Of a stretch of 64,000 nucleotides of DNA, positions 1-11,110 are shown piece after piece. This stretch comes from Cavia porcellus (Eukaryota; Chordata; Mammalia; Rodentia; Caviidae). The DNA lies in assembly GCF_034190915.1 (NCBI RefSeq), contig NW_026947514.1:6097701-6161700 (forward strand), in the 5' to 3' direction. The first letter of the stretch is position 1, and every line of letters begins with the position of its first letter. The position numbers and the translations under genes are program-made. Below the pieces are notes generated by a model that saw only the letters and a program-made list of their open reading frames with translations, did no database searches and was not told where the DNA came from.

Positions 1-1754
1 AGGTTTCTTCCCGCATTTTATCACGTGGGTTATGCCACTGAGAATACCTCTGAGTCTGTCCTTGGTGGCTGTCCTATGCCTGTCTGGTACTTATCAAGCA
101 CTTGTGTGTGAGGCTCTATGTGAAGCCCGGGACACGGTTTGGAAGCATTTATTTTCCCAATTCCATTGTATACACAGAAAATTAAGAGAAAAAAGATTTA
201 TGATTAAAGCAAAACATCTTTTGCTAGAATTAAAACTAGGACTCAGACCATGATAGTCTTTATTTTAAATTTGTATATGAAGAGTGTAACATACACAGAA
301 GTCCACTAAGATTCCTCAGCTGGAAGGAGAACAGAGCAGGCCAGGGGTTCAGTGATTTGCTGAGAAACACAGCTGGCAGTGAGGTTAGAGCCCCAGGCCC
401 CCCCTTTGCCCTCCATGCAGCGTGCCTTTTTGGGAGGGTAAAAGCTGGCAGTGTATCCACCTGTGCAGACAGTGTTGACTTATGATCACCGACAGTGAAT
501 AGCAGTGCCCAGTGGCTGACATCAGCCAGCCCCGCACCCTTGACAGCCAGGAGCCCGGGTGACAGTGTGTCCCTCAAAGGCCAAGAGTCCATTCCTTAGC
601 TCCATGCTATGTACATGTGTCCTCACATGCTGACGGGCACACCACAGCTTGTGCACCTCTTTCCAGCGTGCATCTATCAAGGGAGCTCTGGACTAAGCAC
701 AGTGGAGGCCTCGCAGAGGCAGTGACTGCACTAAAGGAGCCAGTGCTGTGAACACATTTCTAGGGGAACAAAGAAGCTTCTTCAGAGCACGGTACTACTC
801 TGAAGCACCTTCGAGCACGTCCCAAGCACCCTTTGAGGCACAAACAAAGGATGGACTCAATAGGAGCATTCTTACCTCTTCATTAATCTCCATCATCCGA
901 GGGCTGCTACTTAACTATATGCTGGCCTCCTTCTGTTTAGTGCCTGGAAGGAAATAAAATCAGATTTCTTTTAAAAACTGTTTTCTAGATCCATATTTTC
1001 TTGCTGTTCACTCAGAAGGCCTTCCAAATAATTAGTGTGAATGAGTAGGGTTTTGTGGTCACTGTGCTTTATTTAATATCTTACTTACAGTGCCCAGAAC
1101 TCACAAATTGAAGAAATGTGAATTCCCGATGGCGTTTTCCCAAATTATGCACCACTTATGGATTATTTGGAAGAACTTAAAGTGTAGCCTTTGATTGAGG
1201 TTTTATTAAGTACAACAGGGAAAAACCAAGAGGTGGCCAAATCCTTAGAAAGGAAAATGTCGAGGTGGAATTTGAGTTTGAGAGTGTGGAGATTCTCTCG
1301 GCCTCGTCGCTGGTCACCTCTCCAAGCTACTCCACCCTTGTCTGAAGGGCAGTGGCCAAGAGCCCAAACCCTCCATGGTGCGGACCGTCCCTGGCCTGTG
1401 GGGTCCGGCCAGCCTGGCCTCGCCCATTGCTGTGGTCCTCATCTTGTGACTCCGTTCCCCCGTGTGGGTCCCAGGCCAGGCTGCTCACTGTTTCCTATGA
1501 TTATTATGATGATGATTTCTGAGCTCGCCCTGCATCTTTCTCCTTCCTGGCCTTGGAACACCAGCTCTTGGGGATTTGGGGGATCACCACAGAGCTCTGG
1601 ACTCTCTCAGATGGACAACGCCCTGGCTGCCCTGCCACGGGGCACTCATTCTGGTGTTAGATCCTTGGTGAAGGCCCAGCTGGACACAGCGAGGCCCCTC
1701 GTGGTGGGACGGGCAGTTGGGGAGAGTGTGTTTCCTAATGCTTATGCAGTTTGG
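1..1754. other. Unique DNA, no gene recognised
   Basis: Mixed-composition mammalian sequence. I see no repeat I can name and no splice-flanked coding exon. The open frames here are short, and none shows a domain, a signal peptide followed by a plausible mature protein, or codon bias. The left part of the 263-codon frame described separately lies in this stretch. Confidence 0.5.
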
Positions 1755-1982
1755 TGCCGTAAGACAGCCAAGATTTATTCTCCGAAGCTTCAGAGGCCGG
1801 AATCTGATATGAAGGTGTTGGCAGGGACATGGTCCCTCCTAAAGGCTGTGGGGGGGGGGATTTTTGTGGTTGTGGTCATTTTTTTTCCACTTTTCTCTCA
1901 CTTTTCATGGTTGCTGGTGATTCTTGGTGCTTCCTGCATCCCTCTTCAGGGGGCTTTCTCCTCGGGGTGTCTCTTCCTGTGA
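1191..1982 (+). other. 263-codon open frame, probably not a gene
   Basis: An ATG-to-stop frame of 263 codons, the second longest in the window. I recognise no domain. The protein is rich in Trp, Pro, Arg and Ser and has a hydrophobic run near the C-terminus (around residues 220-260). The 3' third, from about base 1755, is antisense MLT1 LTR, so that part of the protein is read from the wrong strand of an old retroelement. The start has no strong Kozak context. Most likely a chance frame in GC-rich DNA; a lineage-specific non-coding transcript cannot be excluded. Confidence 0.1.
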
Positions 1983-2115
1983 GGACACCTTAAGTCTGGT
2001 CTGACCTTACTTTAAATTAACTAAATATCTCTGTGAAGGCCTCATTTCTAAATAAGGTCTCATTGTGAAGTTTCAGGAAAACATGGATGCGAGGGAAACA
2101 CCATTTAACCTAAAA
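1755..2115 (-). mobile_element. MLT1-type MaLR LTR fragment, antisense
   Basis: Read on the minus strand, this follows the order of MLT1 LTRs. It begins with the 5' part containing the AATGAGACCTTATTT-like block (plus strand near 2050-2080), then the region that on the plus strand reads as a 'gaggacacc' block near 1981, and ends in the 'ggagaataaat'-like tail (plus strand near 1765-1785). The element is strongly diverged, as expected of a pre-rodent insertion. The ends are approximate. It contributes the 3' part of the 263-codon frame. Confidence 0.6.
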
Positions 2116-2177
2116 CGGAGATATCAAAGTCTCCATCAGATAAGGTTACCATTCTGGGACATTGGTAGATATGTGGA

Positions 2178-2475
2178 ATGACAAATTATCCATCAACCCA
2201 TCTCCATCCATTCAGCATTCATCTATCCATTCACCCATCGATCCACCATCAATCTATCCATCCGTCCATCCATCCATTCAGCATCCATCCATCCACTTAC
2301 CCATCCATCCACTATCAATCCATCCATCCATCCATCCAGCCATCCATTCAGCATTCATCCATCCATTCACCCATCCATCTACCATCAGTCCCTCCCTCCA
2401 TCCATCCATCCCACCATTCATCCCTCCGTCCATCCACTATTCACCCATCCATCCATTCATCCATCCAAGGAATAT
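2178..2475. repeat. Degenerate (ATCC)n tetranucleotide array
   Basis: About 300 bp of CCAT/ATCC units, interrupted by 'attcagc', 'ttcaccc' and 'actatcaa' variants that recur at intervals and give an imperfect higher-order pattern. A 4-bp unit opens more than one frame, so two overlapping Ser-Ile-His-Pro-rich frames (2162-2584 and 2178-2489) run through it. These are artefacts of the repeat, not proteins. Confidence 0.93.
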
Positions 2476-3239
2476 TTACCAAGCACTAATTATGCACAGA
2501 ATACAATGTCATAACAATAGAATCAGCAAAACCTGGGCCTTTCTCTCAAGGTACTTACCACTCAAAACAAGTGGTAAGAAATGAAAAGGAGCAAAAGTCC
2601 TTCAAAGGAAAATGGCCACGAACCAGCTGTGATACACATTCAGGGAAGGAAGAGACCACATCTAGTATCGTGAGATTTACAGGCAAAGGAAAAAGACCTT
2701 AAAAGAAAAGAATTCTAATTTTACAGCCTATGCAAATTTGAAGTAAAATACTTCACTATTTTCCCAAATATAGTTTATTTCTCAGGGAAGTCCTGTATGC
2801 AATTGGATGTTTATGGTTTCTTTCCTTCTGTTGAGAAGTGCAAATATTCCAGCCACTACGTGCACTGTCAACCCACCGATTACGAAGGACACTGTGTGTG
2901 CAGTTGTAAATTTCCTGGCATGGGAGGTCCATCAAGATATTTTCACGTCTGTAACAAAAATGCCAGGGCAAAGTTCACTGCGGAGGCTCACGTAGGCTAC
3001 AACTGACTTTTTTCCCTCCAATCAGTTATTGAGATGCTTGCACCACATCTTGAGAATACATTGCTAAATGATAGACTCTCTCAGAGGTTATGATTTCTTA
3101 TAAAATTACATGAAAATCCAGCTCCCAAAAATCCTATCCAGTTAGAAACCAGCAGTACAGCCTGACATGGAGTAATTATAAACAGCAGCTTTATGTAAGG
3201 CCCAAAGACAGCAAGGTATCTGTAATAGAGCTTGCTTTA

Positions 3240-3241
<2 letters not shown>
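2476..3241. other. Unique DNA, nothing recognised
   Basis: AT-rich single-copy-looking sequence. No named repeat, RNA gene or convincing exon was seen. The short open frames on both strands at 2756-3006 overlap one another and have no domain. Confidence 0.45.

Positions 3242-3272
<31 letters not shown>
3242..3272. repeat. (CA)n microsatellite
   Basis: An uninterrupted run of about 15 CA dinucleotides. Confidence 0.97.
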
Positions 3273-3274
<2 letters not shown>

Positions 3275-3545
3275 AACCCTCTGGCTCTGTGCCAGACCTG
3301 GTGAAAATGCCCATCCCTTTCCGAGCAGCTCAGGCAGGGAGCTAAAGACCTCACTGCTGGGAGGGCCTTAGATGGATTATCTCTGCGCGCACAGCTTAAG
3401 GTCTGCTCCCTGGTCTTCTACACAAATAAATAATTGAAGCCCATTACCACTTCCCAGCCCTCCTCCTTGGGCTCCCATCAAAGCCGAGTTCCGTGGCAAA
3501 GGCAGCAGCCACATTGAGCAGGGTCTCAGGGAGACTACTGATTAA

Positions 3546-3561
3546 TTGCCTTTGCATTTTG

Positions 3562-3592
<31 letters not shown>

Positions 3593-3699
3593 TTTTTCAT
3601 TTTTAATCGGTACCAGGGATCGAACTCACGACCGCCTGCTTACAAGGCAGGTACTTATGCCACTGAGCTAAATCCCCAGCCCCTTGCCTTTGCATTTTG
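3546..3699 (-). mobile_element. Young ID SINE with 16-bp target-site duplication
   Basis: An ID element on the minus strand at 3562-3683. On the plus strand it appears as a long poly(T) tract (3562-3589) followed by the reverse complement of a tRNA-like body that ends in 'aatccccagcccc'. The body holds the B-box-like 'ggatcgaactc' and an A-box-like 'tagctcag' in reverse. A perfect 16-bp direct repeat, ttgcctttgcattttg, flanks it at 3546-3561 and 3684-3699. The long pure tail and intact duplication point to a recent insertion. It is not a tRNA gene, because there is no intact cloverleaf and there is a 3' A-tail. Confidence 0.93.
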
Positions 3700-4009
3700 G
3701 AAGTGCATCCAAAGATGTTGTAAAATAGTGTTTGTTTTCGCTGTTGCCAAACCTTGTTTAGGAGAGCTCTGGAGGGTGACGCAGCCACACTTGAGACGGT
3801 GAGAGAGGCGAGAGCAGTCGGCCCAGGTGTTGGTGCCAGCTCTGCTCCCGGGTCCTGGGAGGGGCTCAGGGAGGGGCTACGGCCCACACCAATGACAGGG
3901 ACGGGCTTCTTCCCTTGGCACCTGATGGCAATTCCGTGTAGATAAAAGCAGCCACTTAGACTTCTGCAAAATCCTTGATTTGCTGGCAATCCGCAGACAG
4001 AAAGAGAAA

Positions 4010-4375
4010 CTGAGGGGAGACTCGCCCTCCTCAGCGTCGTGGGTGCCAACGCCCGCGCTGAAATTTGGTAGCGATGAAGAGAGGCACGCACGCAGTTCAC
4101 TGCGGCCAATTCCGTCAGCGCTGGCAGCCCTCACACCGCGATCTGCCTTCCCGCCTCGCTCTCTATCAACTCCACATGTTGCCCTGTGGCCGTCTTTGTA
4201 CTTAATAGAACTTGTCAAAACATATCTATCAGCTGCGCGGAGACCAGACCTGGGTGGCCGGGGAGCGTGGGCTGGGGGCGCACTGCCATTCCCGGCAGCC
4301 CCGCACATCCTCCTGCCCGGTTCTCCCCACAGACGAAGGGGAGACCAGGGCACGCTGCTGAACCGCTGTGTTTGA
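4010..4375. promoter_or_regulatory. CpG-rich patch, candidate CpG island
   Basis: By hand I count roughly 27 CpG dinucleotides in about 365 bp, with GC content near 60%. That gives an observed/expected ratio around 0.7, whereas flanking DNA is CpG-poor. It contains a CCAAT motif ('ggccaatt' near 4104) and several GCGC/CGCG clusters. These features are compatible with a promoter of an unannotated transcript or an orphan CpG island. No TATA box or first exon is evident, and the three overlapping open frames here follow from the GC-richness. Confidence 0.4.
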
Positions 4376-5131
4376 GTGATTCCCACACCAGCCGCTGTAT
4401 GAATAGCACCCCGGTGTTTATTTCAGGCCCTGAGCTCTGCTTTCACATGGATTTTTGGTGACTCTCAAAACTGTGAGAGAAAAGGGATAGGTTTGGGCTT
4501 GCTGGAAGGTGCTGTTAATACCTTGCATGTGTATGTTTATAGAGACACACAAATACAGGAAGACACTGGCCCATGCGGTGTACCTCATATGTGTCTATCA
4601 GGTAGAATGTGTACTATACATGTGTGTGCATGCACACACATACACATGCACAAACAGAGCCATTCCTGTCCCTGGAATTACAACACAGCATGTCCTTCCA
4701 AGAAATTGGTCTCTGTGGTTCCCAGGGACATGTCCCTGCCAGGCGTCCGGCTTTCCCTGAGCCACGTCCAATGCCACTGGAATTCTTCGCGGCTGGGGTC
4801 CAGCTGGGACTCACCCATCCATGGCTGGCCTGAGGGAGGGGAGACACTAGTGTGGCTCTGAGTAATCACAGGCCCAGTGGGAGCTCAGCAGCCCTTACCC
4901 CGGCTCCTTTCCTCTGTGCCACCGAGCTTCAGGATTCCCCGAAGGATAGCAGTGTTTGTCTTTGTGGCGCTTCTTGGCCGCCTGAGCTGGGACAGGCAGG
5001 CCACATGTGTGGGCAGAGCGGCTGGCTGTGGCAGGCTGAGCCTTGGGGACGGTTTGTCGGGCTGGTTTCTGTGTTTCCAGCTGCAAAGTTTGAGCAAGTC
5101 CGTTTCTTTATTGGCAAAACCAAGCACACGG
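4376..5131. other. Unique DNA with a short CA-rich patch
   Basis: No gene recognised. A short, imperfect (CA/TG)-rich patch lies near 4605-4655. The several overlapping short frames on both strands have no domain. Confidence 0.4.
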
Positions 5132-5240
5132 GCTGGGGATTTAGCTGGGTGGTGTAAGTGCCTGCTTGGCAACTGTGAGATAGTGAGCTCAAACCCCAGT
5201 ATGCAACAAAAACAAAAACAGAAAGAAAAACACAAATCCA
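5132..5240 (+). mobile_element. ID SINE, sense
   Basis: Starts with 'gggctggggatttagctgg', continues through 'gtgcctgcttggcaact' and a B-box-like 'gagctcaaaccccagt', and ends in an A-rich tail with CAAAAA and GAAAAA units. It is more diverged than the copies at 3562 and 61979, so it is older. Confidence 0.88.
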
Positions 5241-5985
5241 AGCATAGGAGAATGCTCTATCTGGTGAGGAGCTCTGAGCTGCACTGAGACAGCCCTGACA
5301 TCTTGGGGGCACACACAAGTTGACACCTACCTCGGGTCACAGCCCTGTGGTGGTGAGAGGCCTGGAGGGTGAGGCAGGAACTTGTGCTCTGGGAACCGCT
5401 GACCACCAAGACGGGCTCCTCTGCACATGGCCGGCTGATATGCGGACATACAGAGAGCCCACTATGCTCTACTGGGGGCACCGACCTGCATGATGACCAG
5501 AAAATGCCCTATATTTACTGGCTGTTATATTCGGGACTATTATACAAGCAAAAAACATGATAGCTTGTTTCTAAAAAACTGAACTTATGGGATACACCAA
5601 ATGTATTTTTATATTCTGTAATTAGATATTAATGTTTTGTATGGATGCTTATACACATATAATCCTATGTATGCCAATCATATAGGGCATTTATTGCCCG
5701 TCTATAAAATACTTCAACATCTTGCTTCCTGTACCCTAGTCCCAGAGGTCCCCTGACTCAGCCTCTTGGTGACCCCCTCCTGTTCTGTGGGCTCCGTGCT
5801 TGGCAAGGTCCACTCCCAGGAATGGGCAGTAACATGTGCGAGGGTGCTGGGTCTCTTGGACCCACATCTTTTTTATTGGGATAGAGCCATGAGAGTTAAG
5901 ATAATCGGCAGAAATACAGACTGGTAGGTCTGATGCTTCCCAGATCCAGATTGGACTTCTGACTAATAAGCATAGTCCCTGTGAT
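5241..5985. other. Unique DNA, nothing recognised
   Basis: AT-rich around 5560-5720, including several 'tatag' and 'catata' stretches. No nameable repeat and no supported gene. Confidence 0.4.
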
Positions 5986-6135
5986 GTCATGGCCAGCCAG
6001 TTACCTTCTCAGCTTGGTTTTTCTATCAGTAAAATGTGGAAAGAACAGAACCAGCCTTAAGGAGCTAGGCTTAAGAATCAGGTAACAAAGTGAAAATAAA
6101 ATGCTCAGCATGAACAACAGTTCATAAAACAGGGG
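5986..6135 (+). mobile_element. MIR-like SINE remnant
   Basis: Sequence resembling the MIR core: 'agttaccttctcagc', then 'ttctatcagtaaaatgtgga' as the counterpart of the 'cctcatctgtaaaatgggga' signature, followed by decayed 3' sequence. Highly diverged, with approximate ends. Confidence 0.5.
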
Positions 6136-7364
6136 GCCTTGATTTAAAAGTACCAGCATCCAGTCAAATCAGTGAGCATTTCTGGCTTTAAGGAGGAGCC
6201 TAGAGTGGCGGAGAGCAACGGTGACAATTCATTTTTCTATCTCAGTGACCAGCTGCCTCCAAAGTACCCCAGTGCTTCCCCTGCAGAGACCCAGGGGCAG
6301 ACGATGGGCACGTTGCCCAACTTATAGACAGCATCTGTAATTCGGCAGAGACCGTGCTTTGCTCTGGGAACTAAATGATTTCAGGACAGTCATGTAAGTC
6401 CTTCACATTCTGTGATTTCTCCAAGTTGCAGGCCCCGTGTTCCCAGCACTGTGACTGTGCGATGATTGGGTGTCTTCGGATTTCTTCCCCATGGGTAAGT
6501 GTGAGTTTTGGTGTTGTGTGTGCCTGGATTGCACGCTGCCTGTCTCTTTCTCAGGCTCCCATGGTCTCTCACTATGTGTACACAGAGCAGGACTCCCAGG
6601 GGACAGGTGGCCACATAGTTTGTGTCTCAGCGAAGGTATGAATGCATGCGTAGCTGCAATGAAGGTCATCTCCCAAGGGCACTTTCTTTGGGGTTTACAG
6701 AAGGTGGATGAGTCTCTTCATGTTGGATTTTGTAAATACAGATTTATTTATTTCTCCAAAGAAACAGCTCCTTCATCTGCTCCATAGAGAAAGGAGAGCC
6801 AGGTCACAGTGCAAACTCCTTATTGCTGTGTGAACAGGGGTTTGAGCTGAAAATTCTAGGGCAGAGCCCGGATATGTCCATAAGCACAATGTGAGCTCAA
6901 GCAATTTCCATGGAGGACCTGAGGACCTCTGCGCATCATTCCTGCAATGTAGAAGGGCAATGTCATGGTCTTGGAGGCTGTGTTCCCCAAAGTGTGCTCC
7001 AGGGCCCCCCGGATGTGGCTTCCTCACTTGGTTCTGGTATTCTCAACAAGAAGCTCTATCGGGGAGCCCAGAAATCTGGACTTTTAACCCAAAGTGATTG
7101 CATGCTCATTTCTAAAATTCATGCTTGTAAAAATATTACAGGATGACAGTCCTGCAGGATTGCTTGGCTTACAAGAGAACCACTCGTGGAAGTAAAACGA
7201 GCCGGCTCCCTCACACTGCAATCTAAGCAATGTCAATTTTGCTTTTAGAAATGTCCTCAGTGTGTGGTTTCTGGCTATACTTGTGGAATTGCCCTGAGGG
7301 TCACTTTCCAAAGGAAATCTTGCAAGATTATTTCCTTCCCCTGCATTCTCCACTGCTCCTGTGT
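6136..7364. other. Unique DNA, nothing recognised
   Basis: Several frames of 70-105 codons overlap on opposite strands at 6375-7146. None has a recognisable domain, and none is flanked by a convincing pair of splice signals. I treat the stretch as non-coding. Confidence 0.4.
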
Positions 7365-7466
7365 CCCCCTGGCCTGCCTCTCATGATGTATTTTTATATT
7401 CCCTCCGCATCATCACAGGTTGTAACCCTTGCTCGGTAAATATTTGTTGAACAAACAAATTATGTA
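7365..7466 (+). mobile_element. L2-like 3' end remnant
   Basis: Ends in 'taaatatttgttgaacaaac', matching the common ancient LINE/MIR 3' signature (AATAAATATTTGTTGAATGAATG). Upstream 'cctgcctctcatgatg' is compatible with an L2 3' region. Short and old. Confidence 0.45.
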
Positions 7467-7609
7467 ATTCCTGATAAACCCATTGAAGATAATCTTGTTA
7501 GTGTAGAGTTATTTTGGCCCCTTCTCTGCAAAGCGATATCCTGTATCATAACACACATCGTGTGCAACATCAGGTCATCCTTTATGTCAATATCACCACT
7601 GTCCCCTCC

Positions 7610-7667
7610 GACTTCTTAGCAGCAATTCTCACCTGGCAGACTTCTTAGCAGCAATTCTCACCTGGCA
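7610..7667. repeat. Perfect 29-bp tandem duplication
   Basis: The 29-bp unit that begins gacttcttagcagcaattct occurs twice in direct succession with no difference between copies (7610-7638 and 7639-7667). No dispersed repeat is recognisable at this site. Confidence 0.95.
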
Positions 7668-9185
7668 TGCACGAAGGGCCCACAAAGGGCCCGGGTGGTA
7701 ACACAAACAACTTGCTCTTTGTGTTCAGTGAGCCCGGCAGGCTGGGGAAGACGAAGCCTAAGCAGACAAGGTAAAATGCATACAGTGAGCAAGTCTGATC
7801 ATAGCAGACAGCAGAGGACACAGGACATTATCTGCATCTTGGACATCTTGTCAGCCTATCCGGGTGGAGGGAAACCCAAACAAAGCTGGAGATCTAGAGG
7901 AGGGAGGTGGAGAGGAAGGTGAGTGCAGTAGGGGAAATCAGGGGCGGACGTTGGAATCGGGAATGGCTAGAATTCGTCCTTGACTGTCCTCTAGTTCATT
8001 TACCCATGGAAGTTTTGTTTCCTGGGCAGACCTGCCTGATACTCATGGATGTCTTCCTCCTGTCTGGTGACCCTTGGTGGCCCTAGCCTAAGTCTGTGTG
8101 TCTTACAGCTGTGCTACTCCATGGAATGCACAACAGGCATATGTAAAAGCTTTTAGTGGCTCCTGGTACTTTTCCACTACACTCTTCTCCTTTCCTGTCT
8201 CTTCTGCTTGCCCAGCAATCCTTGTCCCCCTCTGTGTGCACGCTCACCACTCCAGGGTCACAAATGCCCCGGATGGTGACATGTACGCGGAGATGTCCCT
8301 GAGTGGCTGCCTCTGACAGGTTGTGACTGCATGGTGACGTGGGGCCAGGGAACACCGAGACACTCAGTTACAAGAAATTCAGATTCACTGTTACCTTTTC
8401 CTAAGACTCCTACCTAGGCAGATGTCTCTTTTTGGTAGGTCTGGCCCTGAAGCCTCCCCTTGTAACCTTTGTCTTGAGGTCCTTGAGAGCAAGTGGGTAC
8501 GGAGGTGTCCAGGAATTTTTTGTGGCTGAAACAACATGAAGGTTTCCAGCAGGGTTTTCTGCAAAGCCACCTGCGCGGCAGGCTCTGACCCACGCTAAAT
8601 GCGAGCAGCTCGGCCAGGTAGAGGTAAGTGGGAACAGTGCCTTGTGAGCAAAACGCAAGGCTCTGAGATGATGGAAACTTTCTCCATGCAGCCCCGGTAC
8701 GGAGGGACCACATGCACATGCGGGCTCACACACAGCAGTCTGACGGCGGATACGCAGAGTCCCTGCACTACAAGAGAAGATGAATACCGCATGTCCCAGT
8801 AATCACATTGCCAAAATACTCGCTGCAGGTCATGTTTATCAGGCCATTTTCTTGCTTTGATCATTGTTCTGACTGAGGAATCAGTGTGGCCACAGGACCC
8901 TAAGGGACCCTGGAGAACCGGATCTCGCAGCGCTCCTATGGGTGCTGCTGTGCACCCTGCCAGACAGCCTTCAGGCTCTGTTTTCCTCGGCATTAGCCCT
9001 GACACGCTCCTCCTCTGCTGCACATTCTCCTGTCTAGCCCCTCGCCTCAGTCCAGTGCAGGCTTGGGCTCTTCTTCAAAAGTACATCTGGTGGCACCTCA
9101 GGCTAGGTATGGTCCTGTGTGTTCCTACTCTCCTCGAGAAGTGTGATTCCTGTTTGTGATTTTACAGCCAACCTGAGGGTCAACG
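7668..9185. other. Unique DNA, nothing recognised
   Basis: Moderate GC content with short frames on both strands; the longest is 142 codons at 8595-9023 on the minus strand. No domain, repeat or RNA gene recognised. Confidence 0.4.
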
Positions 9186-9189
9186 GCCT

Positions 9190-9300
9190 CACCCATTGCC
9201 CGGTCTACTTAGTCCCTGTTATGTGCTAATGCCTGGGGCAGAGCTGGGTGCAGAACCAGTGATTACCAAGTACTTGTTGAGTGACTAAATGGGAAAGTAA
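9190..9300 (+). mobile_element. Ancient L2/MIR-family remnant
   Basis: Contains the recurring block 'ccctgttatgtgctaatgcc', followed by 'gggtgcagaaccagtgat' and 'acttgttgagtgactaaatg'. This is the decayed form of the common 'ctatgtgccaggcactg ... ttgttgaatgaatg' repeat. Family level only. Confidence 0.45.
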
Positions 9301-9514
9301 GAAGCTGCCCATTCCAGGGGAACGTGGCTGTCCATCACCCAGCCACTCTTCCATTGCGTGGCAGCTGTGTGAGATTCATGGATGGTAGGAAGAGGTAAAG
9401 GTTGGGGCAGCAATCCTGGAGGTCTCTTCCTGAGCTCTGAGCCTGTACTACCCCCAGCCTGACATCCTGAGGACATGAGTGGGGTTTGTGCGGCTTTCAC
9501 CACAGTCTGAGACC

Positions 9515-9930
9515 TGTAAAAAGTAGGTCAGGTATCATAATATAACTCGACAAGTCACTCACGAGAGACCCAGCTGTCCCAAGCAATTCAAGTCAGAGAA
9601 CCAGGCCACAGCTGAATAAGCAGAGGACGAGGACGTTTATTAAGGTGATAGGGCATAATGGACCCAGGGCAACAGAGGACTGTCTGACTCCGTGTTAGAT
9701 CAGTTATCAAACACGCTGCGGTGTCCTCCCTGGGCATCAGAAGTGACACTAGCCTGCGACATGTTAAGTTAGCCCAGGTGTGCAGTCACGGTCCCTGTAA
9801 GAACAAGAACTGCGACCTCTTTTCAAGTCTCATTTAGTGCTTCGGTTTGCACTGGACTTGTGCGATCGATCACGGTGACAAAATCTAATGACAAGGTCAC
9901 CCTGGGACCTCCCTTCTTTCAGTCTTCTTT
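9515..9930 (-). mobile_element. Possible solo retroviral-type LTR
   Basis: Read on the minus strand this about 410-bp stretch looks like a U3-R-U5 LTR. It has a 'ccttaataaacg' polyadenylation signal (plus-strand 'tttatt' at 9636-9641), then a T/C-rich block with 'tctctgactt' and 'gggtctctcgtgag', as seen in the R/U5 of ERV1-type elements. On the plus strand a TG dinucleotide sits at 9515. I could not define a matching target duplication at the far end. No internal viral genes are present. Unique DNA is the alternative. Confidence 0.35.
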
Positions 9931-11110
9931 TCACCATCCCCAGACTACTTCACATCTTCCCGATTCACGCAAAGCAGCTTCAAAATCCAGCAAAAGTCAA
10001 CCGGAGTTAAAGCTAAAATGATTCTAATAAAACAAATTCCTGTCTCACCAAAGAGCAAATGAGTGACAAACAGGGACCTTGAGATACTCAGCGGCACAAA
10101 AGTGCATTGATTCTGACGCTTCTCATTATAAATCATCCTCTTGGATGTCTTTCACCAACAAGAGGACACCCCAACTTCTAGCAGCACACTTGGTGTCTTC
10201 CTCACCCTGACACCACACTGACCTCACCAGACACAGGCGTGTTCCCTGCCTTCCCACACCGCCACAGACAAGTCATAAGCTTATGTCATGGCATTTGTTA
10301 TCAGCCACTTACTTCCCAGCAGGTGTGGGTCCCTCGTGAGGCTGTGTCATTGTCAGGAGTAGAGCTTTCTGCCTGTCTTTCCTCTCATAAGCCTGCCTGC
10401 CTGGTGTCGCTTCAAACAACAGGCACTATAACATGCACAGTGGGTGAGCTCACCAGAAATGAGTGAACAAATGGCTGAATGAAATCAGAAGCACAGAGCA
10501 GGGGGCAGAGCCCGCAAGAACGTAGAGTTTGCTTCAAGCACCCATTGAAGCTTCTGTGTCTTTCAGGTGAGAGGGATGGATGGCGCTGGACTCATCCATC
10601 TGTCCATATGGATAGGAACTGGAGGGGAAGGAGACAGATGTAGGACACTGACAGCCAGGCGAGTGGATGACAGGGCACAGACAGAAGCTAGTGGAGGAAG
10701 ATGATGGGCTTCAGTCCCAGCAAGTCGTGAGGGTGCTTGCATGTGAGTGCGGAGATCACTTGTGGATTTCTTCCAGGAACAAGTAGGGTAGATGGTGATG
10801 ACCCTTAGAGAGACTGGAAATTGTTTTAAATGACCTTGGGATTCTTGAAGAATAAGTTTGCATATGTGCATTTAGCTAAATTAGCAGCTGACTCCTGGTG
10901 GTTTTGATGCTAAAGGGTGTGGACTCTACTCTAAGAGGGCTTGCTGCCAGTTTCAGTTGAAATTGCCTAATGGTCAACTTATTATAATTCAAATTATTTT
11001 AGATTTCGATTATCACTGTGCTGAAGCTGTGTCTCTCTGACAGTGTATTTCTTTCTTTCACATATGAAATGAGGTTGACTACAGAAGTGCTTTCAGGAAA
11101 ATATTGTGAC
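9931..11110. other. Unique DNA, nothing recognised
   Basis: No gene or named repeat seen. The minus-strand frame at 10563-10871 (102 codons) has no domain. Composition becomes AT-rich after about 10870. Confidence 0.4.

Noticed and set aside
2162..2584. Ser-Ile-His-Pro-rich 140-codon and 103-codon frames
   Set aside because: They are readings of a degenerate (ATCC)n array in two phases; a 4-bp unit without stops stays open in several frames.
3600..3683. tRNA-like sequence with A- and B-box remnants (also at 5132, 54183, 62010)
   Set aside because: These are ID SINE bodies with A-rich tails and, in one case, a target-site duplication; the cloverleaf is not intact.
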